Program-made: the position numbers and the translations under genes
DNA from: Asterella californica
Taxonomy: Eukaryota > Streptophyta > Marchantiopsida > Marchantiales > Aytoniaceae
Assembly (NCBI GenBank): GCA_036924285.1
Contig: JAYKYS010000012.1
Location: forward strand, 7,874,001-7,938,000
DNA: 64,000 nt
Direction: 5' to 3'
Notes under the pieces: generated by a model
What the model was told of the DNA's origin: nothing
Databases searched by the model: none
What the model saw: the letters and a program-made list of their open reading frames with translations, nothing else
Part shown: in pieces, positions 11,718 to 21,599 of the stretch
Layout: each line of letters begins with the position of its first letter
Numbering within the stretch: position 1 is the first letter of the stretch

Positions 11718-11885
11718 CTAAAGTCTCTCACCATCGTCAGTAGTACTTGCCACGACAGTTCCATTGATAAATCCGGCAAGAGTTCCGTTGAAATCTCTCG
11801 CAGAAGTAGTATGCGCCATCATAAGAAGCATAACGCAGCAGAAGATTAGGAGCAGTGTATTCGGAGCAGTCCACTTCATCGCCAT
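11718..11885 (-). CDS. Small secreted peptide precursor, copy 3 (55 aa)
   Basis: MAMKW start, hydrophobic signal core with IFCCVMLLMM, TTSA cleavage region and a mature part starting RDFNGTL with two NGT sequons, ending DDGERL. It differs from copies 1 and 2 at several mature positions (GF for SY, AST for DST, TDD for SDD), but the two sequons and the termini are kept. The region upstream of MAMKW carries an indel that moves it out of frame relative to copies 1 and 2, which supports MAMKW as the true start. A TATATAA box lies at 12007-12013. Confidence 0.73.
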   Translation of the reverse strand: MAMKWTAPNTLLLIFCCVMLLMMAHTTSARDFNGTLAGFINGTVVASTTDDGERL

Positions 11886-12006
11886 CGTGGTCTCTTTGTT
11901 CTCCGTAAGGAGAAGCAGCAAGTAGAAGATGAACAAGGTCAGACTCTTGGGACGGAGTGTGGAGAGATGCAAGCATGTGATGAAGACTTAGATTTCAAGG
12001 ACTTCC

Positions 12007-12013
12007 TTATATA
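12007..12013 (-). promoter_or_regulatory. TATA box of peptide copy 3
   Basis: The minus strand reads TATATAA followed by GGAAGTCC, about 125 bases upstream of the ATG at 11885 and in the same conserved context as in copies 1 and 2. Confidence 0.6.
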
Positions 12014-13530
12014 CACACCACCAGCGGGAGCAGGAACGGGTTCAAAAATCGAAAATGGGTGGAAAGGGTTTATGCCTATGAAAGATGTAACGGTTTCCCT
12101 TAAACTATGTGGTTAAATATTGACCCTTCGTACGTATACATTGTAATGATCACTTTTGTTCCATAGTAAAGAAGATTCATTCGCATGCAAATTGATCACT
12201 AGTACTCACTGAGCAAGCTAGAACGAATGAAAGGAGGTCCGAACGTTCACAAGAGCATGTTTGAGCATATGGAGTGTTGTAAACTAAATGTAATATCAAT
12301 TGTTAACGTAGTCCTTTTGAGGATGAGGTTAGTTAACCTTAGCTTGCCGTCACTGGTCACAGTTATTTCTCTTCACTCTTCACGATTTAGTCTGCTCAGA
12401 CCCTAGCCAGACTGTCTTCCCTCTTACTACTTAGGGTTAAGTCGCACCACGAAGAGACAGAACTCGCCGTCCCACTCTCGGTGGGACGCGAACAGGGTCT
12501 GTGCGGCTTAGCCCTTGCCTTAGTCTACTTCCTTCTACTTCTCTCGTTCGGCTCTTTCTTGCTACAGCCCCAGTGCTTGTATATATCCCACCTCTCCTCA
12601 TGAAGTTATTTTGATTCCTTTGGCTCCTAAAGCTACCGCACCTCATCATGGAGAACAAGAGTCAACTAAATTCAGAATAATATCTCGGGGTTGTACTGAT
12701 AGACGTCGACCTGGGAAATCGAGTTCGAGGGTTGAAAATTCTGGCTGTGCCGGTAAGCGGGGCGAGAGGCGAGGGACCTAATGGGAGACGCTGGTTCTCG
12801 CGAGTGGAGAATTGCAAGGGGCGGTGAGAACAGTTGTAAAAACAACTCGATCAAACAGAAAGAAACAGAAATGTGAGGAGCACAACATACTTTAACGGAT
12901 CATTCTTAGCTTGGAGATCGTATTTAGTATCAACGAATCGATTTGCATCCGGTACTTGCAACAACGATGCGGGCATGAAAAGCCGTCGAGCTTTTCTCAA
13001 CCTCATTCAGGGGATCATGTAAGCAGCGATACCATACGAAGGTCTTGATTTCTGCGGTTTCAAGGGACGATTTTTCTTTCTTGCTGAGTAGTTGCACCCA
13101 CGGCAACTACTGAGACATTCTACACGCTTCATAAACAGGCATCAACGGATGCAGAGCCAGCACAGACGTAGAAGAAGCTTGACTGATGCAAGCTTCTTAG
13201 GACTCGAGCTCTAGGTTATCACCCTTCAGTCTCTCTTATGTTAGTCGACCTATTGACTGATGCAATTCATTAATTAGGTCGCACGAAGCGTACGATCCCT
13301 GCTTTAAAATCGAATGAAAAGTAGTGCACGTCAGGCTTCGAACAAAGCGGGTCAGTTATACATGCATTATCTACACTGGTCGCATGATTCGATCATCGTC
13401 TCTATCCCCACGGTATGTAAACTCCTCACAATCATCAATGTTGTATATACGTTCAAGCAGCATCAAGCTAAGAATTCTGAACTTCTGCGGCTGACATTAC
13501 GTACTTAGTCTAGGGCTCATCTTACATCTC

Positions 13531-15432
13531 TTAAGGGCATAAGATTACTTCGTAATCTGTTCCCGTGGGGCATGCATAGACGGACGTGCCACCGTCCTCG
13601 TTGTAGCTGTAGGCATCCGGACAAGCGCTTTTGAAGATTCGAGTTCCGTCGGTGGGTCCACGCTCTGCGAGTCCATCAGTGTTCTGACAGGAGTAGGCAC
13701 CAGTGGGAAAATTGATCAACTTGTTGTTGCCTGTACAAAAGTTTCTGCAACACAACAACGATTGGATCATCATGTTAACGTTCATCCCTGAGGTAAGCTG
13801 TGGATTAAGAAGGGCTGGGGCCGCTTGAAGTTTAATTAGTGAGCTCTTGTGGCACCATTCATTCAAGCTAAAGGGGCTCTCCAGGTTCATCCGTTATGCT
13901 CGATCGGTCACGATCATCAAAAGAGCAGGCAGTGAATGATCACCTAGCTTTGAACGTTAACCTTCCGTTGATCATGATCATGAGTCTAGTTAATTTGCTG
14001 AACCACAACTGGCAAGTGACACTGCACTTGAAAGAGTATCTTATACATCTGAGTGCTTCGAAGGTGGAGGAAGCAAGGATAGTATTATTGTGGAGATCGA
14101 ATGAATGATTGCACTTACGGTATGTTGTTGATAATGCATTGAGGAGAGCCGCAAGAACGACCGTTCGGGATGGTCGCTGGAGCGGTGGGTCTTATTCTCA
14201 TCGATAGCGTAAACGCCACCTATGAACCAATCGTGCTTCGGTACAGTTAGTCATGCCCATGGGCATACCACGTCTGTGTGTTACATATAAAGCGTTCGAA
14301 ATCCGCAAGAAGATGCCAACACAACTGAGAAACGAAAGAACACTATCTTATAATATCCTCAGCTTTCATCTTCGTAAGCATGACCTTCGAATTCGATCTA
14401 CTCACATCGATCCTCGAAGATCGATGTGAGCAGATCGAATTCGACGCAGTTTTGTTTTCTAGGAGTTGAGTACTCTAAGGTACCGGATGTTCTAGTGCTA
14501 GCAGAGCATCAGCATTGGCAAGTACGTACCACATTGCTAACATCGTAGTAATCGAGACCGCCCTGGTTCAAGTTGAACTCGGCGAAGTTTGTGACGTCCC
14601 AGTCGTTGGCCTCGTTGGGAACGATGCTGCTTTCGCACTGTCCTCGAACCGAAGGCCAAATAGCACCGTTGTTCCACTGGCAAGCACCGCCGAAGTCCAG
14701 GAATCGGTTCCTTCCGGCATCCAGGATATACTGCGCTAATCTGGTCTTCGTTTGTCCCGGGGCGCGGTTTGCCTGGGCGCATGTTGTCACACTGTAGGGA
14801 CAACGATTGATAATATTGATGCCACATCCTGCAATTTCGAAGGAATTGAGCCTCAGGAGTTAACTTTCTCTCTTCCTCTAAAGCTAAGAACTCTCGAAAG
14901 AAAGGGAAATTCGAGAATGACTACGGAGGCGAAACGAATTCGCTCATACAGAGGAATACAGAACGAAAATCAAACCGGCAAGTCGATCGAACTCCTTCGA
15001 GTTCAGAAACATCGAGCCATATTTCTAGCTACATTCTCATCACACGGAACCAATCCAAACTAGGGCATAAAGTTTTAACTGTAAGTTCGATACTAGCTCT
15101 AAGCATCGTCAGACCAGATTATATTAATATTGTACTCAGCTTATACAGCTTGTGTACAATTCTGCCCGAGATTCTGCCACAGAAGATTAAAGCAATACTG
15201 TTATCGAACAACTTCCTTGACATCTTGTATTCAAACTGTGCGATGCTACCACGTGCACGATTCACTCGTAGAATCACTACTACTACATATGCACTAGACG
15301 GTAATGAAGTAGAACGATTTGTAGTGATCACACACATAAGCAAGCTGTGGCTGACAGAAAAGAGTTACCTAGAGCATAACCGAGCAGACTTGCCCACACT
15401 AGAAACAGTGCGATGGCACGGGAGAAGTTCAT
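13531..15432 (-). CDS. Secreted thaumatin-like protein (PR-5 family), four exons
   Basis: Exons on the minus strand are 15369-15432, 14530-14828, 14119-14219 and 13531-13744, giving 225 residues, in the normal family range. Introns of 540, 310 and 374 bases start GTAACT, GTACGT and GTAAGT and end GCAG, ATAG and GCAG, and all reading phases join correctly. Exon 1 is a clean signal peptide (MNFSRAIALFLVWASLLGYAL). Exon 2 begins the mature domain with INIINRCPYSV and carries AEFNLNQGGLDYYDVS, the classic thaumatin strand motif. Exon 3 has IRPT and SCGSPQC. Exon 4 has FKSACPDAYSY and ends VILCP. About 12 cysteines are present where full-size members have 16 and small ones 10, so part of domain II is missing. 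Thaumatin-like proteins are secreted to the apoplast and often act against fungi or bind glucans; that role here is inferred. Confidence 0.9.
14387..14444. repeat. Inverted repeat inside thaumatin-like intron 2
   Basis: Arms 14387-14412 and 14419-14444 are 26 bases each with one mismatch, separated by a six-base loop. It lies about 85 bases into the intron between exons 2 and 3. The left and right arms share a palindromic core (tcgaattcga). It would form a strong stem in the pre-mRNA, but no function is evident. Confidence 0.85.
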
Positions 15433-15560
15433 CCTGTGAGAGATATCGATCTTCAATTTGTAGGCCTACGCTCTTAGGAATTACCTTCTCAACAGGACAA
15501 CGAACTTCCACTCTACATTCAAATCCACTGGAATATTGTGCCCATTCAGCATCCAGAAGC

Positions 15561-15568
15561 TTTATATA
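15561..15568 (-). promoter_or_regulatory. TATA box of the thaumatin-like gene
   Basis: The minus strand reads TATATAAAGC, about 130 bases upstream of the start codon at 15432. This is the expected distance for a plant core promoter plus a ~100-base 5' UTR. Confidence 0.65.
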
Positions 15569-15827
15569 AGCCCAAGCAGAACGATCGCGACAGAACTTAG
15601 CTCGATTGGAAACTCCAAGATCGACTCGGAAAGTTCGTGCTTTCCTGGTCCAGCGCGCAGAGTCTAAGTCTTCTGTGCGTCAACCTATACGAAGATAAGA
15701 TCCCAGTTTAGTCCCAGTAAGCAGAAGTCTTCCAGGTCAGGTGTACATACAAGTAGTCACGTCTCGTTTACTCCAAGCAAGTGCTTCGATTTCGAAGCCT
15801 ATCTTTTTCCGCGTGCATACTGAACTC

Positions 15828-15858
15828 ACAGCTTTATTACCAGGCGTAATAAAGCTGT
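15828..15858. repeat. Short perfect inverted repeat
   Basis: 13-base arms (15828-15840 and 15846-15858) with the core agctttatta and a five-base loop, upstream of the thaumatin-like promoter. Possibly a mutational quasi-palindrome; no function assigned. Confidence 0.6.
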
Positions 15859-15968
15859 AAACAGTGCAACGGAATCGTGCTGGAAATCATGTGCATTATC
15901 TATAAGGTGGCATGGTTTCATATGCGGACGAGATCGATACGACTGGTCCAAAATTTCGTGCAGTTAGT

Positions 15969-17220
15969 CTGTTATGTAATGCTCCTCTGCTCCTTGACAA
16001 TCGGTCAATGGATCCAAATTATCAACACAGCTTTGTTCCGCTGGATGTGAGGGGAGTTTACGTGTCCTAGTGAGAAACCGTGTCCAGAATGGCACGGAAG
16101 TCAACTGCGTCGCTTTGCTGTTGGCTCTTTAGGTCTTTAGATGCCCACCACAGCCAACGTTTGATTTTCCATCCAGGAGCAAACGTGTACAGTAGGTGAT
16201 TTCAGCAGTGGTGCTCTCTCTTGATAGGCAATTCCCACACAGAACTCAATGCGGAAGTAAGTTTGTCAACACTTTCATGTTTTTTCTTCTGGACGTCAGC
16301 GACTTTTCAGTCAAGCGCGTGAGGCTTTAGGCACGAAAGGGGCATGAAGCTCGTAACATACGAAGGACCAGAAAAGTGTGGAAAGCTATCTAAACTGTTG
16401 TCGGAACAGCATATCCATCTATCTTCTAAGCTCAGACCTGCAGTCTTCTTCTCTGTTTTCCCCCTTTTTGTGCTTTTCATCATTGCGTGCCGGCCTGACG
16501 ATTAGCAGCCGTTGAAACCCTGGCCTGCTAACCCTCAGCCCTATGCCAGAGCTCGAGATGTCGGTCGAGGACGTCGGAAGGTTGAATCCCGGGACCTCAC
16601 TGTGACCTCACTGCTAGGGACGGGTAAACCCCCGCGGGAGGAGACCAGCCTGTGAGATCTGAGCTAATCGTTTGTGCTCGCCACCATCCCACATTTGCCA
16701 GGATTCTTGTCCACGGCAGTGGCCTCTCGGGGTTGATCCGTAAGGGCAAGGAAAGAGATCGGACTTCGCGAGCGGACGAAGGTCAGTAACCAAGTACCGT
16801 GAAAGTCTTAATCCAAAACTGCTAGCAAATAGATTCTCTTGAGATGCATATATAACACACATCACTCATATTTATATAACTACAGAGGACGAGGTTTCCA
16901 CTCAGTTCAAGGTATTGGGTTAAAATCTGGATGAAAGTCCTTCCGCGTAGTTCTTCCCAGTATACGACGTGATCCCAATGTTCGACATTCAAAATCCATC
17001 CTTAGTGTAGAGAATGCATAACTGACGGGGACACGTTCTTAGAGTGTGTAGGAATCTTTACTAGACTAGTATGAAGCAAGCCACGAGTACTTCGAACGCT
17101 TTTGTCTGAAGCTTGATCATGACGTGCATCAATTTTCTGTCGAAGAATTCGGGATCGTTGCTCCTCGCGACCTAATTAAATGATTTAAGCATCAGTCAAT
17201 GAGCAGACGAAAACCAAGAA
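15969..17220 (-). repeat. Inverted partial copy of the duplication unit, split by an insertion
   Basis: Bases 15969-16212 are the reverse complement of 10719-10963, with scattered substitutions. Bases 16985-17220 are the reverse complement of the unit end block (compare 6857-7063 and 13250-13360), including the words for gcttcatact and gtcagttatgcatt. In the direct copy near 10700 the two parts lie next to each other at aggatggatttt. Here about 770 bases (16213-16985) separate them and so appear to be an insertion. Confidence 0.7.
16213..16985. mobile_element. Insertion with GC-rich tRNA-like core (SINE-like, unclassified)
   Basis: Interrupts the inverted unit copy. The part at 16480-16760 is clearly GC-richer than its surroundings. 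On the minus strand it contains a box-A-like word (gattagctcagat) followed by a box-B-like word (gggattcaacc), plus complementary words around gcctgctaaccc and gattagcag. No open frame fits a transposase. The class is uncertain. Confidence 0.35.
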
Positions 17221-17692
17221 AGACTAAAGGATGATAACGTATGTTATCGCTCCTTAAACCCCGAGTGTGACTATAAGTAGCAGCCTTCTGAGGTCCTTCG
17301 GGTATCCCGGAGCTGCCATTTGACTGTCCATGTTGCCAATGTTATGACGCCTGCGATAATTACAAGTAGTTCATTCATCTACTGTTTGTCGGAATAGCAA
17401 GTTCAGTTGCTGGCTACGACGACCGAGACAATCAAGAAACCTTCGTGCGGTAGTCAGAGTCGTCATCAATCAGGGTTCGCGAGAAATTTCGATCCAAGTC
17501 TCTAAAATTTGACTATTTCGGTAGAATCAGGGGTTCAGAAAAACAAAGAGATAACGGGTTAAGTTGTTTGTATGTATTTTCAAAAATAAATATTTAGACC
17601 TTTGATTCGTTCCCGGGGTCCTAACATGAAAGGAGATATCGTACATAATCAAAAACATCCTTGGTACCGATGACAAAGTTATCCATTTTAAG

Positions 17693-18270
17693 ACGATCTA
17701 TACTCCGTCATCTTAAATAGGACGGTCGGCACCCCAGAAAGAGATTTTAATGTGAGCGTTTGTTCTCAGTCGTCTTATATTAAGACGATTCATACTCCTA
17801 CATTCCAAAGGGACACCCTAATTTGGGCGATTTATACTCAAAACGGATGCTTATATGAAAGTGACTTGTTGTCAGTAGTCCTCCAATGGACGATCCATAC
17901 TCCGATACTCCACAATGGACTCTCTAATGTGGACGACTCATTGTTAGTCGTTTCACAATAGACAATCTATACTCGAGCATCTCAAAAAAAGTGCCGTAAT
18001 GTGAGCGATCCATCATTGATCGTCCTCCAATGGGTGATTCATACTCCGACGTCTCAAAATCGGTAACCTAATGTAGATAATCTTGTCACAAAATAGTCAT
18101 CTTAGTAGTCGATCTGCTACAATAGGTGATACATACTCTGAAGTTCTAAAAAAATAAAATATTTTTAATATATCATCGAAAATTCAAAAATTGACATCTT
18201 TTTGAGAAAGATCTATTGTCGGTTGTCCATCGATAGACGATCCATACTCCAGTGCTCCAAAATGGACGCA
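17693..18270. repeat. Degenerate tandem repeat (72-bp-type unit)
   Basis: The word family acgat(c/t)catactc recurs at 17693, 17785, 17827, 17890, 17962, 18034 and 18126, with exact 72-base spacing for two successive steps (17890 to 17962 to 18034). Other spacings are 92, 42 and 63. Units also share an aatggac and a taatgtg word. It ends in an A-rich stretch (18150-18200) and one further partial unit. No gene is seen within it. Confidence 0.65.
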
Positions 18271-19140
18271 CTTATGAGACTCTTTGTGATCTCATAGATC
18301 CCATCTATGTCTTACAACAATGATGTGACGATACAATGTGTAACCTCTATCGACTCACCATCTAGATCGGTATTTGTCATAAATAAAGCTGATGACAATA
18401 GCTGATACTTCACGCCACTACGTGTAAACCCGCCGCGTACTGCAAAGGAACCTCTCTCGAGACTTCTTGAGAACTCCGTGATGACAAAACCTCATGCTAA
18501 TCGTGAAAATCAAAGCACTGACAACCCGATCTACTTGTACTAAGCTAACCTATACTTACTAGGATGGGTTAGGATGACATGTACCTCATCATCACATGAA
18601 CTCTTACGGTCTGTTGGTCCAACCTCACCTTAAGAGAAACAAAGATAGTTTGACTGATTTGCAATTCCAACCTCATTATCGACAATACACTAGAGTGAAA
18701 CCACTCTGGAACATCAACACCAATAGAAGCAAATGTGTCATACAAACAGGAAGTAAAGCATGGAGGGGGTCCCCTCCACATAGAACATACAAGAAAAGAG
18801 AAATCTAGCCCTCTCCAGACTAACTCTACCTCCATTCAGTAATCATATGTGTAGTATATGACAACCCGACAGTTACAAATAATGTATAGAGTCACTAACT
18901 AGGTGTCCTATTAGCTAGTAGTCTCCATCGACATCCATCACGATGCATCTAGTACTTATAACACCAAACATCTTCTCACATGTATTACACATCCATCTAA
19001 CGTGCAAAATATACTACTACAACGCTACTTCTCTCTATTGGGATGAGGGTCACCACACCACTACTTTCTGCATGTCCAACATTTACTTCTAGAGCCTGTA
19101 GAAACTGTGTAAATACTTACATGCTTCCTTATGTAACATC
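18271..19140. other. No recognised gene
   Basis: Non-coding in appearance. Short frames on both strands match nothing I recognise, and no repeat partner is visible in the window. Confidence 0.35.
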
Positions 19141-19183
19141 AAGAGCAAGTGGTTTAGTGGTAGATGAACTATAAGCTACAAGT

Positions 19184-19251
19184 AGTTAAGCGATTTCACT
19201 AGGAATAGTGTCGGGATGGGTGACGTGATTTTGAGAGCCCTCACACAACTA
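19184..19251 (+). repeat. 5S rRNA-like sequence (SINE3- or Cassandra-like)
   Basis: The order agttaagcg, then taggaatagtg, then gggatgggtgac, then gagagccctc follows the 3' half of plant 5S rRNA, including its internal promoter words (A-box region around gttaagcg and C-box around ggatgggtgac). Spacing is close to genuine 5S, but many bases differ, so this is not a working 5S gene. Known mobile carriers of 5S promoters in plants are Cassandra TRIM LTRs and 5S-derived SINEs. I see no Cassandra termini nearby. Confidence 0.5.
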
Positions 19252-20200
19252 GAAAGTTATTTCTAACTCACACGCCAGCAAGCTTGCTGACTCTGCTCCT
19301 CTTCGCAAATCGCACGTGCGCAAGAAAAGACAACCGTGGAACTTTTGTGACACAAAAACACTTGCTGCAAACTCAAATATCAACCAAATCGAACGATTTT
19401 GATTGTGCTGGAACCGTCTCGTCAGCATGCTCCTACTGCATCTTTTGCAGAAAGAAATCATTAACAATTGACAATATATACATGTTGAAGCGAATCAGCC
19501 GATCCACTATGACAAAAATTTGACTGTCATAGTCAATTTTGGTAGCGCTTTCACACCACCTCTCCACCAAATACTCTAAAGAACTTGTACAGAAATCAGC
19601 GAGTGATCATAACTATGAAATTGAACTCCACACACAAGCACACTCACAAATCAGAGGTACCACCGATCTGCACACTCTGGAGATACCACCGGCAGAATTC
19701 TTTGATCTGAAATCACTCAAATCAGATACTAGAGACTCACTTCTTTCGAGTAATCTTCTATTCATCCATACTGAAATGTCAATCAGCAACACAAAGATCT
19801 CTTTAGTCAAGCCGAACCCACTGTACGCATCAGAGAATCAAGATTACTCTCACTCGACTCATCTATCATAACCAAGAGCTGAAAGTTCAACTCAAAAGAA
19901 GTGAGCTTATCTCGCATTAAACTCTCCAAGGAGATCCGAACCAAGAACCTCTCTTAATAATGGTAACGGCCTTAACGAGACTAGCTACTGCGTATTCTGC
20001 TAACTGACAGAGCCGCTACACCTGGCATGACACTTGACCATCTCTGCAACTTTATTATCGGCAATGTTTATAAACAAGACAGTATCATGGAAACCTGCTC
20101 TAGAACTGCCGAATCTACAGACCACGTAGAGTATAATAGAGTCTTCTGCTACATATGCAATTCACACTTCTGCAATTAGTAAAGTTGTTGTAGAGTTCAC
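19252..20200. other. No recognised gene
   Basis: A 110-codon plus frame (19539-19871) is open but composed of low-information polar sequence with no family resemblance. No signal peptide, repeat partner or splice structure supports it. Confidence 0.3.
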
Positions 20201-20779
20201 TTTTTCAATTTTGATGGAATATGCTTGAAATGTAGAAGTTTGTAGAAGAAACAATGAAGTTAGAAGAAGAGTAGTTCACTTTTAGTGATGAAGATCATTT
20301 GTGAAGAGAAGAGAATTCTCGAGAAGAAGAACTCTTCAGAAGAAGACCTTCGCAGGAGAGAGAAGATGAAGAGAAGGAAGACTTCGAGTCTCTTCAAGAA
20401 CAGTTAGTAGAATTCGTAGAGGAGCACTACGAAGTAGAGTAGGTTAAGGCAGACTACCTTAATGAAGAGCGACAAGAACCACCAAGGACGAAGATGAAGA
20501 GAGTATGCGCATTCTCTCATCATGCTATAGCGATGAATGAGAAGTGACTTCAGCACGTCTGCGACGTTTGAACCAAGTGTATATTCAAAAAATCGGTTCA
20601 TTATTCAAATCCATTTTTAGAGCACCGCGATTTCTGTTCTCGGAGAGAGCATTCAGACAAAGACAGATAGTTTAGACGAAGTCTATCGCATTCAAGCGAA
20701 GTCTACCCCAGACAAAGTTTAGTACATTTAGACGAAGTCTATCTCGTTAGAGAGAATTCAGCTATCTTGGTAGAGTTCG

Positions 20780-21462
20780 ATGTCGGTAACGTCAAAGTTA
20801 TCGAGGATCAGAGCCTTTGAGTTGAACCAGGATGAACTTCAGCACCTTCGGTCGAAGTTGAAGGAGTTAGGTTTAAGCTTCTTGACGTGGGGAGATTGGA
20901 CCCGAGTTTCTGATAAGTTCATTAGTCAGATCCGAATGTGTGAAGACAATGCAACCAAAGACAGATATGCAAGGTCAGGAAACTGGACAGTGGAGAATTG
21001 AAAGAAGGTCTTGCTGGACGAAGCTGATGAGAAGAGAGATATGCTCTTCGACCATGTGTCCATGAAGGCACACGCAATCGAAGAGAAGGACTACGGAGAG
21101 CTCTTCGTCACCCCAATTCATCCGACGAATAGATACAAGTTGATGGATTACAAGGACTTAGTGAAGAGGGAGATCGCCGAAGCTGTGATGCTGATCCTTA
21201 GCCCGAAGAGAATGACATACTTGTCAATGTGGAAGGTTTATTTCTTTGAGAACCTATTCGCGGAGAAAAAAGCTCACTGGCGAAGATCTTCCACGACGAA
21301 GTGTAGCGGTTGTGGACCAAACAAGATTATGTTTACTTGGGCGGTTTTGTCTCAGTCTTCTACTTTAGAATGGGCTGGCTGAATGAGAACGAGGCGAAGC
21401 AGCTGGGGTTCGGTCTAGACGAAGACGGAGACTATGAAGGCGAAGAACGTTCGTCTGTTTGA
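20780..21462 (+). pseudogene. Broken H-family protein gene (H0 copy)
   Basis: ATG at 20780. The frame is open to 21382 except for a TGA at 20999-21001 in GNWTVEN*KK, where the relatives have aromatic-rich sequence, so TGG to TGA is likely. A frameshift near 21340 then leads to a conserved block read in another frame (YLGGFVSVFYFRMG) and a stop at 21462. Matching points with the HL and HR protein are the LKELGLSFLTWGDW word (LKEMGLDFFLWDW in HR), RYKLMDY (GWKIESY) and YLGG (YLGT). It lacks the long coiled-coil half of the HL and HR protein. Function unknown. Confidence 0.55.
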
Positions 21463-21599
21463 CTAGAGGAAGAGAAGGCACCAAGTGAAGGTGCACAACA
21501 AGTGGAGTCTTCGCCGAAGGCCCCAGCAGCAGAAGAAGTTACACAGGAGGGTGCCGAATCTGTCTCGACTCGCGAGCAACTCCTGGTATCGCTTAGACC

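Larger units (their letters stand above)
11100..13360. repeat. Segmental duplication unit 3 (carries secreted-peptide copy 3)
   Basis: Third, shorter copy of the unit, lacking the left promoter-like block. Landmarks match units 1 and 2: ctctttgggcattaagccag (about 11235), gctagcatgtacctacaacc (11400), the peptide gene, its promoter (11950-12260), the block with gaggcgagggaccta (about 12770) and the end block with gttagtcgacc (13240-13360). It is more diverged from units 1 and 2 than they are from each other. Confidence 0.75.

Noticed and set aside
14515..14797. Plus-strand frames of 74 codons over thaumatin exon 2
   Set aside because: Shadows of the minus-strand coding exon.
17693..18270. 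CRISPR-like array
   Set aside because: Repeats are degenerate, steps irregular and the genome is eukaryotic; a minisatellite fits.
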